A stretch of DNA of 46,545 nt from Thiobacillus sp. (GTDB lineage: Bacteria; Pseudomonadota; Gammaproteobacteria; Burkholderiales; Thiobacillaceae). The position numbers and the translations under genes are program-made. The DNA lies in the NCBI GenBank assembly GCA_024709425.1, contig JANJWS010000052.1:1-46545 (forward strand), given 5' to 3'. A model generated the notes under the pieces. It made no database searches and was not told where the DNA came from. It saw only the letters and a list, made by a program, of their open reading frames with translations. Positions 15,276 through 23,420 of this stretch are shown here, piece after piece (the first letter of the stretch is position 1; each line of letters starts with the position of its first letter).

Positions 15276-15351
15276 ACGGAAAAGCGGACCACGGACGGGG
15301 GGATCGCTCCCCCGGTTCCGCAGCCGTTTCTTTTCCAGGGTACACATTCCA

Positions 15352-15966
15352 ATGGATGCAATGACGCACAAGAAACGCAAGTCCGCAGAAGTCCGTCGTC
15401 ATGACATTGTCGAGGCGGCGATGGCGATCATCCGCGACGAAGGTGTGGCGAAGCTCACCACGCGCTCACTGTCGCGCGCGGTCGGCATCGCGCAGCCGAC
15501 ACTGTTCCTCCACTTCGGCACAAAAAGCCACGTTCTGGTCGCGCTGGTCGACACCATCCAGGAAAATCTGCAGAAGGAAATGGCCGCGCTCGGCCTCGAT
15601 CACCTGGCCCCGATCGATCGCCTGAAGACGGTGATCCGCGCGCATCTCAACTTCATCCAGAAGCAGCCCGGTATTCCGCGATTGCTGTTTTCCGAGGCAC
15701 TGCAGAGTGGCGATCCCTTGTTCCGCGACCGCATGAACGTGCTGGTCCTGAATTTCCTGCAATTCATCGCCGGCCTCATTGCCACCGGCCAGGCGCAAGG
15801 CCAGATACGTCCCGACATCGTGCCGCAGCAGTGCGCCTGCATCCTGATCGCTGCGGTTCAGGGGCTGGCGTTTCGCTGGATTCTTTCTGGCCACCGCTTC
15901 GAACTGGCGGAGCAGGCCGACGCTCTCATTGCCACTTTCATCGACGGCTGGGCTGTCCGCAACTGA
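15352..15966 (+). CDS. TetR-family transcriptional regulator
   Basis: 204 aa. N-terminal HTH: RRHDIVEAAMAIIRDEGVAKLTTRSLSRAVGIAQPTLFLHFGTKSHVL, the standard TetR DNA-binding domain; the remaining ~140 residues are a helical ligand-binding domain. It is the last gene downstream of the cytochrome, FadL and DUF2892 genes, and the perfect inverted repeat at 13161-13190 is a likely operator. An alternative start is the ATG at 15361. Confidence 0.9.
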   Translation: MDAMTHKKRKSAEVRRHDIVEAAMAIIRDEGVAKLTTRSLSRAVGIAQPTLFLHFGTKSHVLVALVDTIQENLQKEMAALGLDHLAPIDRLKTVIRAHLNFIQKQPGIPRLLFSEALQSGDPLFRDRMNVLVLNFLQFIAGLIATGQAQGQIRPDIVPQQCACILIAAVQGLAFRWILSGHRFELAEQADALIATFIDGWAVRN

Positions 15967-16075
15967 GCGCCCGTGGGCGACACGCCCGCGTTCTGATCGG
16001 CTATACAGAAAAGCGAACCCTGTACGACAGGGAGAGTCGAAGCAACACCCGTCCTGACCACATGAGGAGCAGGCA

Positions 16076-17032
16076 ATGCATTGCGTGGTGATGCGATGGA
16101 TGGTATTGCTTCTCGCGTTCGCCGCGACGCCGGCGGCAAGCGGCGACGGGGCACAGGATGGGGCACAGGATGCGGCATGGCGCAGGCAGGTGCTGAAGGT
16201 CGAGGTGATCAGACTGGATGGTGGCATTGAGATCGGTTCGGCCATCGTGCTGGGCGGCGAGCGTGCGGTCACCAACTGTCATGTGCTGCGCGAGGCGGCC
16301 TCGATTCAGGTGCGACGCGGTACGGAGGACTGGCATGGCACGATGGAGGCCGGAGACGAGTACCGCGACCTGTGTTTTCTGCGCGTTACCGGGCTGGTCG
16401 CCGAGCCGCCGCCGATCGCCGAGCCCGATGCGGCGCGGGTGGGCCTTCCGGTTTCAGCGGTCGGGTATTCCAATGGGCGTTTCAGCATATCGAATGGCCG
16501 CGTGAAGGGGCTGTTCAACTGTGCATGCGATGGCGGGCGCGTCATCCAGACCTCCGCGCAGTTTGACCCCGGCGCAAGCGGGGGGGGGCTGTTCGATCGG
16601 GACGGCCGGCTGCTCGGCATCCTGACATTCAAGTCGGGCAGCGGGGGCAATTTTCATTTCGCCGTACCGGTGGGCTGGATGAAGCAACTGGGCCATGTTC
16701 CACCTGAGCGCATTTCCGGCCGCACCACATTCTGGGAGAGCGCGACGCGCGACAGCGGTTATTTTCTGGTGGCCTGCGATTACAGCGCGAAGAAGGATTG
16801 GCAGGGTCTGTTGGCCCTTTCCGACGACTGGATCCGGCAAGAACCCTACAACCCCCAGGCGTGGTTCGCCTGGGGACGGGCAAAACTGAATCTGGGCGAC
16901 ACCGATGCGGCGATCCGGGGATTTCGGCGCGTGCTGACACTCGACTCCACGCATGAAGAAGCGTGGTGGGAACTGCAGAAGCTGGAACTCGACCTGGGGC
17001 GGTCACTGACGGGGGTGGATGACGCACCCTGA
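16076..17032 (+). CDS. Secreted trypsin-like serine protease with C-terminal TPR
   Basis: 318 aa. Signal peptide up to about residue 21 (MVLLLAFAATPAASG). Catalytic triad visible as His69 (AVTNCHVL), Asp98 (YRDLCFLRV) and Ser168 (DPGASGGGLF), a Deg/trypsin S1 arrangement without a PDZ domain. Residues about 240-305 form TPR-like helices (NPQAWFAWGRAKLNLGDTDAAI). AGGAG precedes the ATG by six bases. A tandem 12-base repeat (GGGCACAGGATG at 16149-16160 and 16161-16172) encodes duplicated GAQD just after the signal peptide. Substrate unknown. Convergent with the kinase/phosphatase gene. Confidence 0.85.
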   Translation: MHCVVMRWMVLLLAFAATPAASGDGAQDGAQDAAWRRQVLKVEVIRLDGGIEIGSAIVLGGERAVTNCHVLREAASIQVRRGTEDWHGTMEAGDEYRDLCFLRVTGLVAEPPPIAEPDAARVGLPVSAVGYSNGRFSISNGRVKGLFNCACDGGRVIQTSAQFDPGASGGGLFDRDGRLLGILTFKSGSGGNFHFAVPVGWMKQLGHVPPERISGRTTFWESATRDSGYFLVACDYSAKKDWQGLLALSDDWIRQEPYNPQAWFAWGRAKLNLGDTDAAIRGFRRVLTLDSTHEEAWWELQKLELDLGRSLTGVDDAP

Positions 17033-17067
17033 CCCCCCGGACCCCCCGTGCCGGGGGGCGCCATGCT

Positions 17068-18750
17068 TCAGCTCACCAGCATGATGAGCAGCAGGAAGAT
17101 GTTGAGGCTGATCGACAGCGCGGCCAGCAGGGGCCAGACACCTGCCGGTGTACGCATCGACAACGGTGCGTGGCGGCGCAACAGCGGGCTGGTTTCTCCG
17201 CGTTCGAGTGCCATCCGCAGTGCATCGGAGGTGGCAAAACGATTCGATGGCGCGCGGGCGACGGCTTGCATCAGCGCACTGTCCAGCCAGGGCGGGCAAT
17301 CCGGGCGGTAGCGTGTCGGCGGCACCGGTTCGCCGAAGCGGGGATGCTGGAAGGGTTCGATTTCACCGTAGGGGTACTTGCGCGTGAGCAGGTGATACAG
17401 GGTGACGCCGACTGCATAAAGGTCGGTTGCGGTACTGGCTTCCGTGCCGGTGAACAGCTCCGGCGCCATGAAACTTGGCGTACCCGGCTGGGCCAGATCT
17501 TCGCGCAGATCGAGGGTGGGGCAGCGCGCGGCGCCGAGATCGAGAATGCGCAGTTTGCCCGCGCGGTCCACGTGCAGGTTGCCAGGCTTGATGTCGCGGT
17601 GCACCACGTCGAGCCGGTGCAGGGCGGAAAGGCCCTTCAGCAGGCGGATGCCGAGTGTCGCCACTTCGGCGGGCGTGAAATGGTGACCTGCGTCGAGGCG
17701 CGCCTGGAGCGTGGCGCCCTCGTGGTGGCGTTGCGCGAAATACAGGAAATTCCGCCCCGGCAGGGGCAGTACTTCGGGGAAGTAATGCGAGTGTACGCGC
17801 TTGAGGAACCATTCCTCGGCGAGCAGGCGTGCCGCGGCCTCCGCATCGGCTGCCCGGGCGGGTGGCAGGGTCTTCAGTACCCAGTGCTGGCCAGTGTCGG
17901 CGTGGCGCGCCTGGTAAACGAGGCTTTCACGTCCGCCGTGCAATTCGCTTTCGATGATGAAATCGTCGAGCCGCGCGCCGGGCTGGAGCCGGCCCGGCAA
18001 CGGCAGGTCGCGTGCCTCGGCAAGAGGTGTATCGGCCTCGCCCAGGGCCATGATGCGAACGACGAGAGCGGTGGCATTGTCTTGTCCACCACGCGCTTGC
18101 GCGGCCTCCGTCAGTGCGGCGGCGGCGCGCTCGGGCGCGTCGTGCAGTCTGAGGATTTGGTGCAAGCCAATGTGACCGAGTGGCTCCCATACCCCATCGC
18201 TGGCGATCAGGAAGACGTCATCGCGGGCCATGAGGCCGTCGCCGAAATCAGGCAGCACATGCGTGTCCAGCCCGAGCGCGCGTCTGAGTACGTGCGACAT
18301 GTGCGGTGCGCCCCACACATGGTCGGTGGTCAGGAGCTCCAGGGTTTCGCCGCGCATGCGATACAGGCGGCTGTCGCCGATATGGGCAAAGTGGAAACGA
18401 TGCCCGCGCAGCACCAGCGCAGTGAGCGTGGTCGCCATGCCGCCGGGCTCGGCTCGCGACGCGGTCTGGCCGTGGAGCCAGCGATTGATTGCGCTGAGTA
18501 CCGTCCCCAGCGCGCGGGCGACTTCCCAGGTTTCCGGCGTCGCGTAGTAGTCCGCCAGCAGATTGCGTACCGCCGTCTCTGCCGCCTCGCGCCCGTGCAG
18601 GCCCCCCGAGACACCGTCCGCGACCACCGCGAGCCTGCCCTTGGTGGCGGCCAACTGCAAATCCGACGGTTCCACGAAACCGCCGTAGTCCTCGTTACGC
18701 TCGCGTGGGCCTGTCGCCGTGGCGTAGCCGAATTGCAGGGTGAGGGGCAT
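17068..18750 (-). CDS. Bifunctional PP2C-type phosphatase / Ser-Thr protein kinase, membrane-anchored
   Basis: 560 aa. Residues 1-235: PP2C with RNEDYGG (19-24), VADGVSGG (43-50), IGDSRLYR and IASDGVWE. Residues 263-520: protein kinase with Lys293 (WVLKTL), HRDIKPGN (Asp386), DLG in place of DFG (404-406) and APE (429-431); the glycine loop LHGGRESLVY is atypical. Residues about 539-559: one C-terminal transmembrane helix. Same-order neighbours (transporter, nirB, nirD) are known in Pseudomonas, where the orthologue lies beside nirBD and the nitrate transporter, so it probably modulates nitrate assimilation post-translationally. No Shine-Dalgarno: a heptamer array abuts the ATG. Confidence 0.9.
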   Translation of the reverse strand: MPLTLQFGYATATGPRERNEDYGGFVEPSDLQLAATKGRLAVVADGVSGGLHGREAAETAVRNLLADYYATPETWEVARALGTVLSAINRWLHGQTASRAEPGGMATTLTALVLRGHRFHFAHIGDSRLYRMRGETLELLTTDHVWGAPHMSHVLRRALGLDTHVLPDFGDGLMARDDVFLIASDGVWEPLGHIGLHQILRLHDAPERAAAALTEAAQARGGQDNATALVVRIMALGEADTPLAEARDLPLPGRLQPGARLDDFIIESELHGGRESLVYQARHADTGQHWVLKTLPPARAADAEAAARLLAEEWFLKRVHSHYFPEVLPLPGRNFLYFAQRHHEGATLQARLDAGHHFTPAEVATLGIRLLKGLSALHRLDVVHRDIKPGNLHVDRAGKLRILDLGAARCPTLDLREDLAQPGTPSFMAPELFTGTEASTATDLYAVGVTLYHLLTRKYPYGEIEPFQHPRFGEPVPPTRYRPDCPPWLDSALMQAVARAPSNRFATSDALRMALERGETSPLLRRHAPLSMRTPAGVWPLLAALSISLNIFLLLIMLVS

Positions 18751-18836
18751 GTCAGGGGTCAGGGGTCAGGGGTCAGGAAATTATAGGGGCGCGGCCTTGG
18801 CCGCTCCCCCTGACCCCCGAATCCCGACCCCTGCTC
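18751..18836. repeat. Heptamer inverted-repeat element, transporter-kinase junction
   Basis: Four consecutive plus-strand units GTCAGGG, GTCAGGG, GTCAGGG, GTCAGGA (18751-18778) touch the kinase ATG; the opposing array (about 18806-18834, units CCCTGAC, CCCCGAA, TCCCGAC, CCCTGCT) begins shortly after the transporter stop. A perfect GCGGCC-TT-GGCCGC hairpin (18791-18804) sits at the centre. In the transcript: stop, G-rich array, hairpin, C-rich array, start, as in the 1937 and 7031 elements. Confidence 0.82.
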
Positions 18837-18842
18837 TTTCCA

Positions 18843-20054
18843 CTACACCCGCGCTCCCGCAACCGCCGCGGCGCCCCAGGTGGTACGCCAGCGTGTCTTG
18901 ACGGACGATAAGCCGATGAGGGCGATGATGCACAGGCCCGCGAAGATGAGCAGCCCGAGTTGGTAGCTGCCGGTGGCGCCGCGGATGTAGCCGAGGCTGG
19001 TCGCCAGATAAAAGCCGCCGATGCCGCCGGCCATGCCGACCAGGCCGGTCATCACGCCGATCTCCTTGCGGAAGCGTTGCGGCACCAGCTGGAACACCGC
19101 GCCATTGCCGACGCCGAGGCTGCCCATGCCGAGGATGAACCAGAAGAGGGCTACCCAGGGGCTGGCGGCGCCGAAGCTTACGATGGCGATGAAGATCGAC
19201 GCCAGCACGTACATCGCCAGCAGGGTGCGGATGCCACCGATGCGGTCGGCCAGCGCACCGCCGATGGGTCGCACCAGCGAGCCGGCGAACACACAAGCCG
19301 CGGTGAAGTAGCCTGCTTGCACCGGCGTCATGCCGTACTGGTCGTTGAAATACAGGGTGAGGCTGGAGGCGAGCCCAACGAAGCCGCCGAAGGTGCAGAA
19401 GTAGAAGAACATGAACCACCAGGCGTCCTTGTCCTTCAGCACGTTGAGGTACTGGTGCAGCGATTTCGGCGGCGGGCAGTCCGGCGCGTCCTTGGCGAAG
19501 ACGAGGTAGACGACGAAGGCTGCACCCACAGGGATCAATGCCAGGCCGAACACGTTGCCCCAGCCATAGGCGACAGCCAGGCCGGGTGCGAACAGTGCCG
19601 CCAGCACGGTCCCGGAATTGCCTGCCCCTGCGATGCCAAGCGCGGTGCCCTGGTGTTGCGGCGGATACCAGCGCGAAGCGAGCGGCAGCGCCACCGCGAA
19701 CGCCGCGCCGGCAAAGCCGAGCAGCACGCCGAGCACCAGCACCTCGCGGAAGCTGTGGATACCGGCGAGCCACGCCCAACTCAAGGCGCCGATGACGATG
19801 AGCTGGCCGATCAGCCCGGCCTTCTTCGGCCGAAGATGGTCGACCAGCACGCCCATCACCACGCGCAGCAGCCCGCCGGCCAGCACCGGAGTCGCCACCA
19901 TCAGGCCCTTCTGCGCCTGGGTCAGTTCGAGCGACGTGGCGATCTGCACCGCCAGCGGGCCCAGCACCACCCAGATCATGAAGGCGATGTCGAAGTAGAG
20001 AAACGCGGACAGCAGCGTGGGGGTGTGGCCTGATTGCCAGAATCCTTGGTTCAT
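18843..20054 (-). CDS. narK: Nitrate/nitrite MFS transporter (NarK/NasA type)
   Basis: 403 aa, about 12 membrane helices. Nitrate-signature motifs of the NNP family are present: GIAGAGNSGTVLAALFAPGLA near residue 135 and GMGSLGVGNGAVFQLVPQ near residue 320. Start MNQGFWQSGHTPTL selected because CTGGAG lies eight bases upstream of the ATG at 20054. It follows nirD in the assimilatory nirBD cluster, so nitrate/nitrite uptake for assimilation is more likely than respiratory antiport. Confidence 0.93.
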   Translation of the reverse strand: MNQGFWQSGHTPTLLSAFLYFDIAFMIWVVLGPLAVQIATSLELTQAQKGLMVATPVLAGGLLRVVMGVLVDHLRPKKAGLIGQLIVIGALSWAWLAGIHSFREVLVLGVLLGFAGAAFAVALPLASRWYPPQHQGTALGIAGAGNSGTVLAALFAPGLAVAYGWGNVFGLALIPVGAAFVVYLVFAKDAPDCPPPKSLHQYLNVLKDKDAWWFMFFYFCTFGGFVGLASSLTLYFNDQYGMTPVQAGYFTAACVFAGSLVRPIGGALADRIGGIRTLLAMYVLASIFIAIVSFGAASPWVALFWFILGMGSLGVGNGAVFQLVPQRFRKEIGVMTGLVGMAGGIGGFYLATSLGYIRGATGSYQLGLLIFAGLCIIALIGLSSVKTRWRTTWGAAAVAGARV

Positions 20055-20157
20055 GTTGCGTGCTCCAGAAAAAATCGTGACGTTGGAACGCACGCCTTCG
20101 CACGTGCCCGTCAGGGGGCGCGGTGATGTTGCCTGCGGGGGCGTGAAGGGGCTTGGC

Positions 20158-20499
20158 TTATTCGGCCACGAGCGACAGGCTCACCATGCCGTCGACCACC
20201 CGCACCGGATAGCGCGCGGCGCAGCCTTCGTCGGGGGCGGCAGCAAGCCCGGTTTCCAGGTTGATCTTCCAGTCGTGCATGGGGCAGGCCACGCGCTTGC
20301 CGTGGACGATGCCCTGCGACAGCGGGCCGCCCTTGTGCGGGCACTTGTCGCGCAGCGCGAACACCTCGTCGTCCGCGGTGCGGAAGACGGCGATGTCGCC
20401 GGTGGAGGTGGTGACAACGCGGGCGCCCTGGCGCGGGATGTCTTCGATGCGGCCGATGCTGATCCAGGTGTCAGGTTTTTCCTTGGTTGCGGTTTGCAT
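20158..20499 (-). CDS. nirD: Assimilatory nitrite reductase small subunit NirD
   Basis: 113-aa Rieske-type ferredoxin partner of NirB. Both ligand motifs are complete: C-P-H in RDKCPHKGGPL and C-x2-H in ACPMHDWK. The well-studied E. coli NirD lacks these ligands, so this subunit can bind a [2Fe-2S] cluster whereas E. coli NirD cannot. A TGGAG ribosome site precedes the ATG. An 18-base perfect inverted repeat lies between it and nirB. Confidence 0.93.
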   Translation of the reverse strand: MQTATKEKPDTWISIGRIEDIPRQGARVVTTSTGDIAVFRTADDEVFALRDKCPHKGGPLSQGIVHGKRVACPMHDWKINLETGLAAAPDEGCAARYPVRVVDGMVSLSLVAE

Positions 20500-20528
20500 A
20501 GTGGTTCTCCAGTAAAAAGAATCTCTTG

Positions 20529-20594
20529 TCCGCGAAGGACGCGAAGAGACGCGAAGTCAAAACCCCGCAGATTTTTCTTCGCGTCCTTCGCGGA
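20529..20594. repeat. 18-base inverted repeat in the nirB-nirD spacer
   Basis: TCCGCGAAGGACGCGAAG (20529-20546) is perfectly complementary to CTTCGCGTCCTTCGCGGA (20577-20594), with a 30-base loop. A partial extra unit (GACGCGAAG) follows the first arm. The transcript forms a very stable intercistronic hairpin starting ten bases after the nirB stop. It has no U-tract and the nirD ribosome site is free, so it is more likely an mRNA-processing or stability element than a terminator. Confidence 0.85.
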
Positions 20595-20603
20595 TAGACG
20601 CTC

Positions 20604-23072
20604 TTAAACAATCGTGGCCAGCGGCTCGAATTCGTGCGCCTCGCCGCCTTCGGCGCGCGCCTTCCACGGGTCGATCTGGGCGGGTTTCTGCGAGGCGAGG
20701 AAGCGTTCCGCCAGCGCCTTGCGGTTGGTCGCGTTGTCGACCACCTTCGCCTGGATGTGGGCGAGGCCCACGCGCTCGACCCACGGCGCGGTGCGCTCGA
20801 GGTAGTGCGCCTCTTCCCGATACAGCTGGGTGAAGGCGGCGCAATATTCGAGCACCTGTTCCTCGGTCTCGACCTTGCACAGGAGGTCGGTGACGCGCAC
20901 CTTGATGCCGCCGTTGCCGCCGACGTGCAGCTCGTAGCCGGAATCGACGCAGACCACGCCGAAGTCCTTGATCGTGGCTTCGGCGCAGTTTCTCGGGCAA
21001 CCGGAGACCGCCAGCTTGTACTTGTGAGGCATCCACGAGCCCCAGGTCATCTGCTCCAGCTTGACGCCGAGCCCCGTCGAGTCCTGGGTGCCGAAGCGGC
21101 ACCACTGGCTGCCGACGCAAGTCTTCACGGTGCGCAGCGCCTTGCCGTAGGCGTGACCCGAGACGAAGCCGGCCTCGCTGAGGTCCTTCCACATCGCAGG
21201 CAGGTCTTCCTTTTTTACCCCGAAGAGGTCGATGCGCTGGCCGCCGGTGACTTTCATTTCCGGCACCTTGAACTTGTCTGCCACGTCGGCGATGGCGCGC
21301 AGCTCGCGCGGGTTGGTAAGCCCGCCCCACATGCGCGGCACCACCGAGAAGCTGCCGTCCTTCTGGATGTTGCCGTGCGCGCGCTCGTTGATGAAGCGCG
21401 ACTGCGCGTCGTCCCGGTATTCGTCCGGCCAGGCGCACAAGAGGTAGTAGTTGAGCGCCGGGCGGCATTTGGCGCAGCCGTCGGGTGTCTTCCATTCGAG
21501 GAAGCGCATCGTGTCCGGCATGGTCTTCAGGCCGTGTCCGACGATGGTGGCGCGTACCTCGTCGTGGCTGTGGTCGGTGCAGCCGCACAGCGGCTTCTTC
21601 GACGGCGCGGCGGAGTAGTCGCCGCCCACGGTATGCGCCAGCAGGGCTTCTACCAGGCCGGTGCACGAGCCGCACGACGCCGAGGCCTTGGTGTGCGCGC
21701 GCACTTCCTCCAGCGTGAACAGTTTCTTGTCGCGGATGGCGTTGACGATGTCGCCCTTGCACACGCCGTTGCAGCCGCAGATTTCCGCCGTATCCGGCAG
21801 CGCCGCCACCCGGTCGGCATTACCGTGGCCCGAGTCGCCCAGGTGGCTCTGGCCGAAGAGGATGGTCTTGCGTAGCTGCGAGACGTCGGTGCCCTCGCGC
21901 AGCAAGTCGAAGTACCAGGCGCCGTCCAGGGTGTCGCCGTAAATGCAGGCGCCGACCAGCCGGTTGTTCTTGAGGACGAGTTTCTTGTAGCTGCCGGCCG
22001 CGGCGTCGGAATAGACCAGCGATTCGGTGCCCTCGCCGCCCGCGAAATCGCCGGCGGAAAAGAGATCGATGCCGGTGACCTTGAGCTTGGTCGAGGTCAT
22101 CGAACCGACGTAGCGCGCCACGCCGTGCTCGGCGAGGTGGTTGGCGCACACCTTGGCCTGTTCGAACAGCGGCGCCACCAGGCCGTAGGCGGTGCCGCGA
22201 TGGTTCACGCACTCGCCCACCGCGTAGATGCGCGGGTCGTAGGTCTGCATGGTGTCGTTGACCGCGAGGCCACGGTTGCAGTGCAGGCCCGCGGACTCCG
22301 CGAGCTCGGTGTTCGGGCGGATGCCGACGGCCATCACCACGAGGTCGGCGGGGACGGTTTCGCCGTCCTTGAATTGCACTGCGCCGACGCGCCCCTGCGC
22401 AGAAGGCAGCAGCGCCGCCGTCTGCTTCTGCAACAGGAATTTCAGCCCCTTCGTTTCCAGATTTTGCTGCAAGAGGCGCGCCGCGGGTTCGTCGAGCTGG
22501 CGGTCGAGCAGCCAGGAACCCAGGTGCACCACCGTGACGTCCATGCCGCGCAGCTTGAGGCCGTTGGCTGCCTCCAGGCCGAGCAGGCCGCCGCCGATCA
22601 CCACGGCGTGCCGATACTCGGAAGCTGCGCGGATCATGGCATCGACGTCGGCGATGTCGCGGAAACCGATCACACCGGGCAGGTCGGCGCCGGGGACGGG
22701 CAGCATGAAGGGCTTCGATCCGGTCGCGAGCAGCAGGCGGTCATAGGGCGCGCGGGTGCCGTCTTCCGTTTCCACGCAGCGGTTCCTGCGATCGATCTTG
22801 ACCACCTTTTCGCCGGTATGCAGCGTAATGTCGTTCTGCGCATACCAGTCGCGTCCGTTGAGGACGATCTGCCCCACCGTTTGCTCGCCGGCCAGCACCG
22901 GCGACAGCATGATGCGGTTGTAGTTGGGATGCGGCTCATCGCCGAACACCGTGATGTCATACAGGCCGGGTGCCGCTTTAAGAAGTTCCTCCAGCGTACG
23001 GATCCCGGCCATGCCGTTTCCGACCAGCACCAGTTTCATTTTTTTGCCTGCCGGGGGTGTGCTCATGTCCAT
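20604..23072 (-). CDS. nirB: Assimilatory NAD(P)H nitrite reductase large subunit NirB
   Basis: 822 aa, cytoplasmic, reduces nitrite to ammonium. Order: FAD/NAD(P)H pyridine nucleotide-disulphide domain (LVLVGNGMAGIRTLEEL near 14-30; VIGGGLLGLEAANGL near 158), BFD-like [2Fe-2S] cysteines Cys432, Cys434, Cys467 and Cys470, and C-terminal sulfite/nitrite reductase domain with sirohaem-[4Fe-4S] ligands Cys652, Cys658, Cys692 and Cys696 (CVGSQWC, CPRNC). Start at 23072 has CTGGAG upstream; the ATG at 23039 is an alternative. A consensus sigma-54 promoter and NtrC-type site precede it. Confidence 0.97.
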   Translation of the reverse strand: MDMSTPPAGKKMKLVLVGNGMAGIRTLEELLKAAPGLYDITVFGDEPHPNYNRIMLSPVLAGEQTVGQIVLNGRDWYAQNDITLHTGEKVVKIDRRNRCVETEDGTRAPYDRLLLATGSKPFMLPVPGADLPGVIGFRDIADVDAMIRAASEYRHAVVIGGGLLGLEAANGLKLRGMDVTVVHLGSWLLDRQLDEPAARLLQQNLETKGLKFLLQKQTAALLPSAQGRVGAVQFKDGETVPADLVVMAVGIRPNTELAESAGLHCNRGLAVNDTMQTYDPRIYAVGECVNHRGTAYGLVAPLFEQAKVCANHLAEHGVARYVGSMTSTKLKVTGIDLFSAGDFAGGEGTESLVYSDAAAGSYKKLVLKNNRLVGACIYGDTLDGAWYFDLLREGTDVSQLRKTILFGQSHLGDSGHGNADRVAALPDTAEICGCNGVCKGDIVNAIRDKKLFTLEEVRAHTKASASCGSCTGLVEALLAHTVGGDYSAAPSKKPLCGCTDHSHDEVRATIVGHGLKTMPDTMRFLEWKTPDGCAKCRPALNYYLLCAWPDEYRDDAQSRFINERAHGNIQKDGSFSVVPRMWGGLTNPRELRAIADVADKFKVPEMKVTGGQRIDLFGVKKEDLPAMWKDLSEAGFVSGHAYGKALRTVKTCVGSQWCRFGTQDSTGLGVKLEQMTWGSWMPHKYKLAVSGCPRNCAEATIKDFGVVCVDSGYELHVGGNGGIKVRVTDLLCKVETEEQVLEYCAAFTQLYREEAHYLERTAPWVERVGLAHIQAKVVDNATNRKALAERFLASQKPAQIDPWKARAEGGEAHEFEPLATIV

Positions 23073-23141
23073 CGTGCGACTCCAGTTGCATTGATCGTTG
23101 CCCTGCCCGGACGCGGGTTCACAGGGCTTTGCGAGGAGTTC

Positions 23142-23157
23142 AGCAAGCGCTGTGCCA
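23142..23157 (-). promoter_or_regulatory. Sigma-54 promoter of nirB
   Basis: On the minus strand TGGCACAGCGCTTGCT matches the -24/-12 consensus TGGCAC-N5-TTGCW at every defined position, with GG and GC exactly ten bases apart. Expected start is near 23131, giving a 5' leader of about 60 bases. Confidence 0.87.
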
Positions 23158-23231
23158 GGCTTGCAGTGCCTGTGCAAGGCATTGATTTATTGATGTTTGA
23201 TGCGAGATTGCGGAATTGTGGTGAGGCGCCA

Positions 23232-23267
23232 TGCACCAGCCTGGTGCCGGCTGCACTCCGGTGCAGC
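23232..23267. promoter_or_regulatory. NtrC-type enhancer dyads upstream of nirB
   Basis: TGCACCAGCCTGGTGCC (23232-23248) contains GCACC-N5-GGTGC, the NtrC-site core. It is centred about 108 bases upstream of the predicted sigma-54 start. A second dyad, GCTGCAC-TCCG-GTGCAGC (23250-23267), has the same half-sites but a shorter spacer and may be a weaker or cooperative site. Together with the promoter this predicts nitrogen-limitation control. Confidence 0.75.
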
Positions 23268-23420
23268 GTATGTGAGGGGGCGCAGTGAGCGGGGCGTGCC
23301 ATGCGGGCGCCGACGCTTGGCACACGCCCGTTGTCCCTCCGGCCACTCTCCCGCGAGGGGCCGGAGGGTGCGTCGACCGAATGAATGGTCTGCGTTTATC
23401 GCGGGCGGGCCCGCGCCCCC

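Larger units (their letters stand above)
23073..23420. other. nirB upstream regulatory region
   Basis: About 350 bases without a gene, between the YbiB-like stop and nirB. It holds the sigma-54 promoter, an NtrC-type dyad, a second short dyad, and a 10-bp inverted repeat CCCTCCGGCC (23335-23344) / GGCCGGAGGG (23359-23368) just after the YbiB-like gene that could end or attenuate its transcript. Confidence 0.7.

Noticed and set aside
23232-23267. Paired hairpins as an ANTAR (NasT/NasR) leader antitermination motif
   Set aside because: They lie upstream of the predicted sigma-54 start, so are not in the nirB transcript, and lack the A1/G4 hexanucleotide loops; an NtrC enhancer explains them better.
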